Assembly: GCA_030323885.1 (NCBI GenBank)
Contig: CM059188.1
Location: 108,674,644 to 108,738,643, forward strand
Direction: 5' to 3'
DNA from: Branchipolynoe longqiensis
Lineage: Eukaryota; Annelida; Polychaeta; Phyllodocida; Polynoidae
DNA: 64,000 nucleotides
The notes beneath the pieces were generated by a model, which was given only the letters and a program-made list of their open reading frames with translations, was not told the origin of the DNA and made no database searches. Below, piece by piece: positions 10,691 through 20,665 of the stretch; position 1 is the stretch's first letter, and the number at the start of each line of letters is the position of its first letter. The position numbers and the translations under genes were made by a program.

Positions 10691-11154
10691 CAGCGCCCAT
10701 TAAAAGTCCAGGAATGATGCTTTTTTCATTAATATTCACATGCTTGTAACTATTTCTCTATGTATATGATTTAGATGAAATTACATAACCTAGATCATCG
10801 ACATATGTTCTATCCGATGGTGTTGAATAGAATATATAGTAAGTTGGTATTTAAGTAAACTCCATTTGAATGGATGTTGTTATGGCCTATAGTGGAGCAT
10901 GCATTGGCTTTGCAATGAGTATTGCAAGGTAATATAATAGGGTAAGTGTTAGTAAGATGGTAGAGTTGCAAAGGTCTTTATTGCGGTGTGTGTTAGCATG
11001 CTACTGGGTGTTGCTAGAGTCTGTAATGGAGGACGTATGTTGATGTGGCAATTGGCAGCGTTATAGTCTATAGTGGTGGAGATGTAGGTGTCGCAGTGAG
11101 TGTTGCTGTGGCCTACAAATAGAATGGGTTTTGGAGTGGCTTTAGCTAAAATCA
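10691..11154. other. Unique DNA with diverged minisatellite units
   Basis: No coding frame is supported. Fragments such as TGTTATGGCCTATAGTGGAG (10877) and GTTATAGTCTATAGTGGTGG (11049) are outlying diverged units of the preceding array. Confidence 0.5.
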
Positions 11155-11808
11155 TTAAAGTTGCATGGTCTGATGAAAACATCAAATTTTCAAAAGCAAA
11201 ACAATTATCTAGATTTGATTCTACATTTCTAACGTAGATACGGGTGCACTTATTAAACATTTGTTGTCACATATAAGGGAATACTGAGTCAATTGAATAT
11301 AACATGTTATCGCAGAATGGCTATGGTGGTAGAGCTGTGGCAAGCTTGCTAAAGTTAATTTAGCATGTTTGCACTTCAAATGTTTCAAAAGTTAGCCATT
11401 TAAAATAAAAGTTACTTCAAACTAAAGTAAAGTGGATTATAATAATCAACCTAATATGAACAGTTCAAGTGCAAAACCCTGTAAACGCCAATCCAAAGAT
11501 TTCATTAAATTGTGTAGTATAAGCATTTATACAAATATTTTTAGGATGTAACCGTTTTACTAGTTTGCTTGTCACAGTTAGGGTTCGAACGCACACCCTT
11601 CATATCAGGGCACGGGCTTTGATGTGGCAGTTATAGCAGCCTGGTGCACAGCCGGCCTGCTCCGAGGTAGGGGTTTGGCGCGCTTTCTCCAGCATCCATC
11701 GGTAATCCCTTGCATTGGGCGCATTTGATTCCGAACTCTAGCTTTAGGTGGACGTCGCTCCACTCCGCTCCACACCACTCATTGTTTATAGTGTGGGTAC
11801 ATGGGAGC

Positions 11809-12513
11809 ATGATGGTGCTGGACAACTGTGCTATGTGTGGGGAGAAACATGAGCCACCCCGGGGAAGTAAATGTAAGTGCACCAAGTTATCAAAGCGAAT
11901 CGTGAAAGCAGAGACACCCTCATCAGGAGATGAGGGGACAAGCACAGAGGCAGTGGCCAGCGCGGGACCTGACACACGGCCCCTGCAAGAAGAGAAGCGG
12001 GAGGACTGGCTGACGTTAGAGGCATATGAGGAAGACAAGGAGGAGCGGGCGCTGCGAAAAGAGCTCGCTGACAGGAACCGCGAGCGAAGGAAGAAAGAGC
12101 TGCGCGCTATGCTGGAGGAGGGAGAGCGCCAATCCGGACTGGAGGAGGAAAAATTCAAGTCAGGAAAACAAGCGAAGCTGGGGAAAGTGTCTACGATGTC
12201 CAAGAAAGGATCAAAGAAAAAGAAAGAGATGGAGGACGATTTGGACACATCCCCGAGCGAAAGTAGCTCGGATAATGACTCGTCTTCGGAGAGTGATTCG
12301 GACAGTCATAGCAGAAGCCGGAGCAGAAGGAGGAGACGCAGACGCAGTAAGTTCTCCATAGGCAAATATACGAAAGATGAGAAGACCAGGCCGCCAATCG
12401 TCCAGTAATAAAGGTTATGCCTTTAATTACAGCAAAGAGGGCTGCACGATATGGCACTGTGGTTATGAACATAAATGCATTATCTGTAAATCGAGTGACC
12501 AAACAATAGAAGG
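11809..12513 (+). pseudogene. Gag-like protein, frameshifted
   Basis: I take ATG 11809 because the zinc-binding N-terminus follows at once (CAMCGEKHEPPRGSKCKC, a Cys/His cluster near residues 6-24). Then come a highly charged coiled-coil-like Glu/Arg/Lys stretch (about residues 60-155) and a Ser/Asp then Arg-rich tail (SRSRSRRRRRRRS) leading to KFSIGKY. The frame stops at 12406. A shifted frame from about 12413 encodes a CCCH-type finger (CTIWHCGYEHKC) followed by IICKSSDQTIEGCK, a zinc-knuckle arrangement known from gag proteins of several retrotransposon groups. Order and spacing suggest one original gag ORF with a frameshift near 12400 and an intervening deletion. No RT follows. It could instead be a host nucleic-acid-binding gene fragment, which I consider less likely given the flanking repeats. 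Confidence 0.55.
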
Positions 12514-12783
12514 ATGTAAGTGAAAGAAATATTGACTCAATAATAATGATTTTGATGGGGGAAGTGAGGCGGCGGATGTATACGGGAGTGGTCTAGAGGC
12601 AATTCGCTTGGCCGATGTGGTGGTAGGGTTTGATGTGAACCCAGTGGTAGATTCTGATGTGGAACCGGTGTGGCAGTAAATCGCAAACCCCTGGAAATTG
12701 CACACCCCGGGGTTTGCGATTTACTAGGAAATCACAAACCCCCCCTGGAAATCGCAAACCCCCCTGTGTTTTGGGACCGATTC

Positions 12784-13380
12784 GGGCCAAATCTATTCAA
12801 TGCGACCATATTTAACAGAATTACATACTCAAATCGTGAAATTTCATTAAATTAACCCTAAATTCGAAGCGTTATTAAGGCTACCGCCGCATTGGCGGCG
12901 ATATTAATCGCCGAACGTAATGTAAACAAATCGACGTCGCGTTCCATACTGGCGGCGGCGGCGATTTGTTTACTTTACGTTCGTCGATTCGAAAATATAA
13001 CTAGTAATATCGCCGCCAATGCGGCGGTAGCCTTAATAACGCTTCGAATTTAGGGTTAAATTGGTAACCAAATAAGTGAAATTTGACCAATTTAACCCTA
13101 AATTCGAAGCGTTATTAAGGCTACCGCCGTAACGGCGGAGATATTAACAGTTATATTTTCGAATCGACGAACGTAAAGTAAACAAATCGCCGCCGCCGCC
13201 GAATGGGGGGTTTGCGATCATATTTAACAGAATTAGCTACCAAATAAGTGAAATTTGACCAATTTAACCCTAAATTCGAAGCGTTATTAAGGCTACTGCC
13301 GTAACGGCGGAGATATTAACAGTTATATTTTCGAATCGACGAACGTAAAGTAAACAAATCGCCGCCGCCGCCGAATTCTC
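12784..13380. repeat. Four R1 repeat copies, one inverted
   Basis: Direct copies begin at 12784, about 13068 and about 13218; an inverted copy occupies about 12945-13070 and shares its end with the next copy. All contain CCCTAAATTCGAAGCGTTAT then TAAGGCTACCGCCG and end in GCCGCCGCCG. They match the pair at 175-570. The inverted pair can form a stem of more than 100 bp. Confidence 0.8.
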
Positions 13381-13429
13381 GATGTCGGCATGACGTCACA
13401 ACCGCGGAAACTAGCCCACGAAGGGTAAA

Positions 13430-13645
13430 ATACGCCGTGATTTGGGCTGCGGCAATGCTATGTCTGTGGGGAGCATTTATTTTTGTAAAATAAATTTAAA
13501 AACTTTCATCGAATCGATTAAAAATATCTCAATGCGCGATTGAAGAGGAAGATCTGAGGTATTTAATTTAACCTAAGAGCAATTTTATCTGAAAGTAATA
13601 AAAACAGAGATAATAGTGAAAGTTGGGATATTCTGAGTGTCAGTG
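13430..13645 (+). repeat. R2 foldback right-arm copy
   Basis: It matches the right arm of the 2118-2690 foldback (CACGAAGGGTAAA, GCAATGCTATGTCTGTG, TTGAAGAGGAAGATCTGA, AAACAGAGATAATAGTGAAA). The paired left arm is absent. Confidence 0.8.
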
Positions 13646-14952
13646 CCAGTGTTAGCCTTACCAGATCATGGCCTCAAAAACTATTTTCGCCAAATAAATT
13701 CAAGAACTTCCAATTGGCTGATAAAAAAAAAGCTGAACATGAAATTATAGAGAAAGATCTGAACTATTTAATAGAAACAAGAGAAATTTGCTTTCAAAGC
13801 ACCAAAAAGCAGAAATCATTGTATTAGATAGGGTAGTTCTAATGTTGTTTCTATGGGAGTAGCATAGGTGGCCGGATGTCCGACATCGAGAATGGGGGGT
13901 TTGCGATCTCCAGGGGGGATATGCGATTTCCTAGGAAATCGCAAACCCCCCATGCCCATATATGGCATGGGGGTTTGCGATTTCCTAGGAAATCACAAGT
14001 GGGGGTTTGCGATTTACAGGGTTTGCGATTTCCTGCTACACCGGGCTTGTGTGTGAGCTTACATGGTAATAGTGGTGGAGAGGAGCATGAATTGATTGAC
14101 CATATTTCGAATGAATTTGTGTGTGATGATAAGAATCAAGTACATGTGGTATCAGGAGATGTTCCTGGCCCAGCAGGGTCGGGCCTGGCGGGTGTAGGCC
14201 ACCCGGGTCTTATCAATGGTAATGTTGATTGGCTTAGAGTGGTCAGTCCAGACGAGTCTCAGCATGATAAAGAGGATCTGGTCGGTTCACTTTAGGTGGC
14301 GGATCGGCATAATGGTATATGTGTGGAGAATTGGATGGTTGTATTTGATTTGTGTTTGTGTGGCACTTGCAACTGTATTCATTTTGTAGGCGGTGCGACG
14401 GCTCAACTTAAATCATGTCGGGTGTATGCAGAGGCAATGTGCCGGGGCGACACTGATCCCGATTGATGAACAGTTCAAGCGCAAAACCCTGTAAATGCCA
14501 ATCCAAGGATTTCATTAAAATAAAGGAATTTTACTTTGAAAACAATTTTAATTCTCAGTAAATGCACTTTTCTTGTGATGATATGATTGTTGAGCAATGA
14601 AAAAAAGTATGAATGTGAAAAAATATAATTGTTGAATGTTTGATTCCAATGTTTGTCCTAATTTTTGGATCGCGTTTACGGGGTTTTGCACCTGAACTCT
14701 TTATATGTTTATCTCAGAGAAATTACAGGAACTCAAACAAAACCATTGGACTATGCAACTTTAATAGGCTAGATGCTGTTCTGGCTGTGGTTGGAGTTAG
14801 GTCTCAGTGGAGTTAGTTATAGAGGAATGGTGACGTGGGTGGTGGGATGGCCATGGGCTCGAATATATGGTCAAGGGCAGCAGAAGGTGGGACAATACTG
14901 AGTCTATATGAGTTTGTTCACACAGTGTGAGAAAAAGGGAAACTTTGTTTTA

Positions 14953-15182
14953 TTTAACAACATATCTAGAGCACACTGATTTTTATCATTGGCTATTGGA
15001 CATCAGTCATATGGTCATTCTGATATATTTCTTTGGGGGAAACCCACTGCTGCCACATAGGCTACTCTTTCCGATAAGCAGCAAGGGGTCTTTTATATGC
15101 ACTTTCCCACAGACAGGACAGCACATACCACAGCCTTTGATGAGCCAGTTGTAGACCACTGGTTGGAATGGAAACTATCCCA
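14953..15182 (-). mobile_element. SINE-C fragment (molluscan-type SINE), minus strand
   Basis: The sequence CTACTCTTTCCGATAAGCAG, then TCTTTTATATGCACTTTCCC and GACAGGACAGCACATACCAC, is the reverse complement of the body of a tRNA-headed SINE that I recall from many molluscan genomes. The tRNA-like head is not present at the right end. A copy with a head is at 44031-44260. Confidence 0.75.
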
Positions 15183-15782
15183 AACTGCAAAACACAGTGA
15201 CAGTGGCATAGAGAGACCTACTTGGAGAGGCGAGATAGGAGAGTGTGTCATGTGCGGCACTAATGCCCAGCGTTAACCGCGTCGATTGGACTAGACAGCA
15301 TCTGATTCTTGTTGTGGTTGACTGTCTGGGCAAGCCGAGAAGAAGACAAGTGCGATAATTGAGTCAGTCAATGCATAGATGGAATTTAGTCTATCGGTTG
15401 TTTTTTTCATTATAATTTATACATTATACTTCTTTAGTAGTATATGTGAGCCTTTCATATACAATTAACAAATAACCTCACCCACTACTTAACCAATCCT
15501 ACCTTCACTTCATTGCTTCCATCTGTCCTTTTTAGAGGGACCGGGTTGGCCTCCTATGTGACCTTTTTCTCTCTCCCCCCCATCCCCCACCCCCAATTCA
15601 TGCCAGCCCGCCCACCCCATGGCTCCCTACCGATGTCTCCGAACACGACCTACTGGAAACCAACTCCCTGCCGCATGGGACCAGCTTTGGCAGTACCCGT
15701 ATAGTGTGGCAGATTTGCAGCCTTCATTGCGCTGACGCAACTGAAAACCCCCCAAAACAACATATATGTGAGCCTATGTAAT
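15183..15782. other. No gene recognised
   Basis: Unique sequence with a C-run at about 15572-15592. The 63-codon frame at 15513 has no recognisable motif. Confidence 0.4.
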
Positions 15783-16190
15783 TCGACATATGCATATATA
15801 TACTGAGTGTCTATATATATATATATTATATATATTATATATATATATAAAAGGTGGGCTACGCCCTAGTAAGGAACAACAGAACGAGGAGTGGTGGGAG
15901 CCTATTTTATTTAACCGACGCCCTTGGCCGAGCAATAGATAGCCCTACCACCTCATAAAACGTTTTGAAATTGAGCTCATGTGATGCCCACGGCGACCGA
16001 CTGGCATATGACCAGGCTTAGGATGGCGCCAAATTATCCTGGACCCAAACAGGCCCACAGGAAATGGCAGATCGGTCCAGAATTGCACAAATAACTAGAA
16101 TGGTGAATAATGATATAATAAATAGCACAAGCCTACTCTGCCCATTTTATACTCATTATATATCCCATACATATTTATGAATACAATTAT
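15783..16190. repeat. LTR-like dispersed repeat (family R3), copy 1
   Basis: After a TATA microsatellite (15800-15850) come TATAAAAGGTGGGCTACGCC, GAGTGGTGGGAGCCTATTTT, CCGAGCAATAGATAGCCCTA and an AT-rich end with CCCATTTTATACTCATTATA. The same order of blocks recurs at 35415-35780 and, more loosely, at 58172-58470. A TATA-like start, a 300-350-bp length and single copies would fit solo LTRs; no internal region adjoins it. Confidence 0.5.
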
Positions 16191-17633
16191 TTATATATTC
16201 ATATATGGGTGTGCATAAACTCCTAACAAATATATCTCTCAAACAATTGTCAACCAGAATGTCCTACTTTAATAATAAGGCCACCGGTACCAGATTCACC
16301 AAGTCACTTGGGCACTGTGCTGTTTCCCACAGATTGTGGTATCGGGCTATCAGCGCAGGCACAGTCAGGCATTAACCGATGATGACGCACTAACAAATAG
16401 CCGAGAGCTCATTGTCTGATGTTGGTTTAAGTCGCTGGTAATTTGCGCCCCGGTCGGTCGACGCATGGTATCATGATAATCGCCAAGGGGCCATGGCTAG
16501 AGATGGCATGTGTATGTGGGTGGGGAATGTGGGTGTGGGGGGGGGGGGGGTGCGCGCGCGTGTGTGGTGGGGGGCGGGTACCATCTCCATGTGAGTGATG
16601 GCCGAATGGTGTCATAATGCACCATGTATTTGTTTGCACTACATGAACAAAAGCACCCAGTGCAATAAATAATGGATGATTTTGTTCTCTTTTTTTTCTT
16701 CAGGAGTAATTGTTGAAAAAAACCCACAATCAAGCATGTGTTGATGAGTGTCTATCCGGGGATAAGTGAAAAAGACAATAACATTACCTCATCTAGTCAC
16801 TAATGTGATAAGCACATGTTTACTTATCCCACATGGGGATGTGGGTTACTTGAGTCCATATCAATTACATGGGCCATCTAGCAGGCCAGGAGGGACATAC
16901 TCCACACTAAGTGGTTGAAGCCATGGAGAGCTGTGTTCAAATATGCCGTTGGAAAACTATATCATAATTATTGATTATGGTGTGAGAAGAATCAAGTGTG
17001 GATATTAAAATAATGGTTTGAATTTTTGCACACATTTCCGTATATTCATGTAATTTGTGCACATTAATAATGTATAATCATGTTTGTATGTGCAGTAATA
17101 TATACCCATCGTATGTATGTGCATTACTGTAATTTATGCATTTATGTAAACCAATGTTATTTATGTGCATTACTCATGTTATTTATGTGCACTCATGCGA
17201 ACTGGTCCCCCGCGGCTCTCTGCCAGTGTCCAACCACGGTGCGGGTACGTGTGCATACTGGTCATGCAGGCGTGTTTAAACTAAATCTTACCCACGTGAC
17301 AAGGTGCTTCCGACTGCTTCCGACTGCTTCCGACTACGTACGACTGGCTGAAATGCATGACGATTGCAGTCTGCAATCATTGTATAATTAATACACGAGC
17401 TTTCATTTATTTCGAATTTCACAAATAATATACAATTGCCGAGTATTGCCGACTCTTCCCGATTGTTTCCGACAGTGGCCGATCCGCCCCTTGATTTGCT
17501 CTCCCAATTCCCAACTGTCAACGATCAATATAATGCGGCGTCGCCCCGTTGCCATGGCGACCCGTCGTCGGTTACTACTCCTCGACCGACCCGCATTGCT
17601 GTATGCGTTCCCCGGCCACGATCCTCATCAATG
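16191..17633. other. No gene recognised; short tandem repeats and a GC-rich end
   Basis: A G/GT run lies at 16515-16570. At 17090-17205 a motif TTATGTGCATTACTCATG-like recurs about every 27 bp. At 17297-17335 the 10-12-mer GACTGCTTCC is repeated. 17520-17620 is CpG-rich, which continues in spirit at 27141 across the nested insertion. No open frame here has recognisable motifs. Confidence 0.5.
17548..17561. promoter_or_regulatory. X-box-like (RFX-type) palindrome
   Basis: GTTGCCATGGCGAC differs by one base from the perfect RFX-family palindrome GTTGCCATGGCAAC. It lies in a CpG-rich patch that was contiguous with 27141 onward before the SINE and the transposon inserted. Motif-only evidence. 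Confidence 0.4.
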
Positions 17634-17799
17634 ACCGTCCGCAGTGGCCGAATCGGCAGAGCGCTGGCCTCGCGTGCGGGAGATCGGGAGTTCGGTTTCC
17701 GGTCGAGTCAAACCAATGACTTATAAAATTGATACTTGTCGCTTCCTAGTCTGGCACTCTGCATTAATAGGATAGGGCAAGGACTGGTTAGCCCAGTGT
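17634..17799 (+). mobile_element. SINE-A, 5' half (type-2 head), split
   Basis: The tRNA-like head (CCGAATCGGCAGAGCGCTGG, then CGGTTTCCGGTCGAGTC) and proximal body run to CAGTGT, where the 9.16-kb transposon begins. The other half is 26961-27127. The outer flanks carry a 13-bp target duplication ATCCTCATCAATG at 17621-17633 and 27128-27140, proving both halves are one SINE insertion. Confidence 0.92.
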
Positions 17800-18366
17800 T
17801 AGTCCATGTGCCAGACCTAAAAATGTTAGGACTCATTACCAATTTGGTGAACAGATCCTACTATGATTTTTGGTTAGCCTGATATCTGAAGTGTCCAAAA
17901 TCAGTTGATGGACTTCCGGGTCACTTTGCCAAATGCCCTTTTGGTGGCCATCTTTAAAGATGGCCACCATTATTTCATGGAAATGGAGAGAATCAAGAAA
18001 ACTTGCATAACTTCTCACCAGAATGACCTATCAACATGCAAAATGGCTTAAAATGTTCATAATAACATTCTGCATCTGGCAGTGTATGATTTGTTATATT
18101 TGGTTATTATTATCTGTTCAAAAATTAAAGATTTCTAAAAAGAAAGTCACATGTTTTACGTTTTTTTCATGATCTATGTTAATAAGTTGTCTGCCAATTC
18201 ATGCCAGGATTCATTTTGGTCAAATTATATGTTGGATCATATAGAGGGGTTTATTAGACATCCACAACAAGTGTTATATTGATAGATTTCAACTTTATTT
18301 GATTCCATAGGCACGTTTTTAACATTGTACTAAAAATAACCTTTTTTACAAGTTTGGGGTAGGGGT
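17800..18366 (+). repeat. Left terminal inverted repeat of the 9.16-kb transposon
   Basis: It aligns over its full length to the complement of 26401-26960, from TAGTCCATGTG to the inner end GTTTGGGGTAGGGGTAA. By eye the arms differ at roughly 10-15 percent of positions plus small indels (an 11-nt difference near 17818-17832). It contains a perfect 26-bp palindrome at 17943-17968 around CCATCTTTAAAGATGG. Confidence 0.92.
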
Positions 18367-19373
18367 AAAAACTATTTGCAGGAAACCCAGTACCTGGCCC
18401 TAACAGTTACATTTTATAACAATGTCATTCATTACTATTTGTACTTTACTTTGTTCTCATTCATTACTACTCCTGAAGTTGAGCTTGAGGGGAGCACCCC
18501 CTTTTTTCTGTTATAGGTAGGCCTACTAGCAACTGTCATGAGCTATGAAAGAAACTAAGTAAACTCAACCATACCAGTACTAAACCAAACATGAAATCTG
18601 ACAATGATTTTTTATGTCATTCCAGGTTAATGAAGTGCCAATCCTAGAAAATGAACCAACTTAAAAATTGAGTAGGCCTACTGGTACGAGCCATGAATGA
18701 AATGCCATTCCCCTACTGGTTCATGATTAAGTGGCTTGAGTAGCTTCAAGGGATCAAAGACACAATTACCTCCCTGACAGGCCCTTAGAAATCGAGCTCA
18801 ACTTTGGTCAATCAGAGATTAGTAATGTAAGTTTCAGTTGATCTAATTACCTACCACAACACACATTGGTGGCACCACCCCACTGAACAGTCAATTCAAA
18901 GTGAAAGTGAAAGTGAAAGTAGCACATGGATGGCTATAATATGTTTTGTATCATTTCCGTCATGGCTTGGCTATAGTGTTGGGCATTGTCAAAATATCAG
19001 GACACTGTAAAACTGTAAGTATTCTGAAGCAGTCTTGACCATTCTAAAAAAAATGTATATTAAGTATAACGCCTGTTGCATGTTGCTCTACCTAGCTTGT
19101 GTAAATGGTGTACATAATGTACATGGATGTTAAAAGTTGTGCATTGTCACTACATGGTTTGCTGGTAGCTGCACAGTTAGTTCTACATGGGCCTTCATTG
19201 ATTATGTCCTGTATGTAGCAGATGATTCAGGCATGTCATTATTGAATGATAATATCACAATGTGGCTGAAGGTGGGTGGGAGGGGGGTGGGAGGGGTGGT
19301 TAGTCAGATGGAAGATTGTGATTTATGGTTGGCTGTGAATCTGAAATAGTGACAATCCATGTTGGCCTACCAC

Positions 19374-19850
19374 AAGGCGTAAAAAAATACCTCTGTTTCC
19401 GATTCCCGACCGGCCTTCAATTTCAAATGCAAGTCTCAACATTTTTATTGAAAAAATAAAAATAATATTAACATGTTTCCGATTTGCGACCTACCTTCAA
19501 ATTGAACCGCGACCTTCAGAATTGTTATTTTGACAGGAGTTCCTTGAAGATACAAAAATGCATGGTTCATATATCATTATCGTTATTATTTTGTTATGTT
19601 GTGTTAATAAGTGTGGCCCTTCACAGACTGTTCACCCAAAAGAACCTATATTGTGCACTAAACGGCCTGAAACTTCATTTGTTTTGTGTGTCGCAACACA
19701 AAACAAAATAAAATAAAAACTTTTGCCGACCTGCAATTATTTTTCATGTCGGCAAAAGAAAAGAATTTTTTTTAAAACTTTTGCCAACCTACCGACGTTC
19801 AACTTTTTTCTGCTGTAACCGGAAACCGAGGTATTTTTTAGGCCCAAATA
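19374..19850. mobile_element. Small TIR element inside the transposon
   Basis: The ends GCGTAAAAAAATACCTCTGT then TTCCGATT and, inverted, GCCTAAAAAATACCTCGGTT then TCCGGTT match over about 25 bp. The interior is AT-rich with repeated inverted TTGCCGACCT and GTCGGCAAAAG motifs (19720-19800). It has no coding capacity and lies in the non-coding leader of the host transposon, so it inserted later or was captured. Confidence 0.65.
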
Positions 19851-19940
19851 ATAATGCACCATTGTAAGCATCGCGTTATTTTCATGAACATGTCATATCA
19901 TTCCAGATCGAATTTCCGATAAAACCAACTGCATGTTGTC

Positions 19941-20665
19941 ATGGCTGAATGTCCTATCCAGGCAAAAATTGAACGTGTCACATGTATAATATGTGGGAAT
20001 GATGCACCATTATGTGAACTTGTCAAACCAAAAGACGTCAATTCCTGGCAAACACTATGTGAAGCGGCAAAGATTAGGTGCTTCGATCCGATCTTGACTT
20101 TGAAAGTGGACAATCCAAATACTGTACCAGATGTATTCTATCACCGTGAATGCAGATCGAATTTCGCGCACAAAAAGGAACTGACCAAGCTTAAGAAACT
20201 TGCTGGTGAGAGTGGAAAGGAATTTGCACAGCCAAGACAATCATTACGTCAAGGGGCATCAAAAACTACACGTGTATATGATCAGATGTATATCTTCTGT
20301 GAACGAACAAACAAGTGTTTAAAAGGAACATCTACTCGAGAAAGCCTGATTCAGGCAAAAGATCTCCGTGCTGACACAACACTCAGGTCTGTTGCAACTG
20401 TAAAAGGTGACCCAAAAACTCTTGCGATAACTTCAAGAGAAATAGTGGCAGCTGAGGCACGTTACCATGTGTCATGTTACAAAAAGTACACCAAGTTACA
20501 AAAGCAAACTGCCACAGATGATTCTACGGAGACTGACAAGAATGATGACTACAAAACTGCAGAGACTACATCATTGCAACTGTTGTACAAGTTTATCCGT
20601 ATCAACCTGTTTTCAAACCCTCGTATTTTACCACTGCTAGAACTTACTTCAAAGCTAGTATTCCT
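19941..20665 (+). pseudogene. Segment 1: Cys/His-rich N-terminal domain
   Basis: The reading frame shows a CxxC pair (TCIICGNDAPLCEL, residues about 14-27), then YHRECRSNF (about 70-78), and later FCERTNKC with ARYHVSCYKKY (about residue 175-185), i.e. two C2HC-like sets typical of DNA-binding N-termini in transposases. The remainder is Lys/Thr-rich and leads to NPRILPLLELTSKL. A 12-bp duplication TATGCGGTGTAC/TATGCGGTGTGG at about 20667-20691 coincides with the shift into the next frame. Confidence 0.7.

Larger units (their letters stand above)
12665..14045. mobile_element. Palindrome-rich TIR element nested in the gag-bearing element
   Basis: The ends are inverted: left CCGGTGTGGCAGTAAATCGC, right complement CCGGTGTAGCAGGAAATCGC, both followed by AAACCCC, giving a TIR of about 28 bp. 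Next to each end there are more AAATCGCAAACCCC motifs in both orientations (12705-12765, 13890-14035), including a perfect palindrome around CCTAGG (TTTGCGATTTCCTAGGAAAT and on) at about 13920-13946. The interior is a patchwork: R1 copies (12784-13380), an R2 arm (13430-13645) and a more diverged R2-like arm (13650-13830). No transposase is present and no target duplication could be fixed. Confidence 0.65.
11458..14698 (+). mobile_element. Degraded retroelement-like insertion with inverted ends
   Basis: The left end has GTTCAAGTGCAAAACCCTGT then AAACGCCAATCC. The right end (about 14660-14698) is its inverted copy (GGATCGCGTTTACGGGGTTT). A third copy in direct orientation lies internally at 14468-14515. 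One inverted end pair plus an internal direct copy recalls the terminal arrangements of tyrosine-recombinase retrotransposons, but no RT or recombinase remains, so the class is open. It holds a gag-like pseudogene (11809-12513) and a second coding-like piece after the nested element (about 14046-14295). Confidence 0.55.
11155..14764. mobile_element. MITE-1 copy split by a gag-bearing element
   Basis: The left end ATTAAAGTTGCATGGTC (about 11153) and the right end GACTATGCAACTTTAAT (about 14748) are inverted copies of the MITE-1 terminus. The left body matches other copies up to about 11457 and the right body resumes at about 14700. The 3.24 kb between is a later insertion, described separately. 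The intact MITE would be about 360 bp. Confidence 0.75.
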
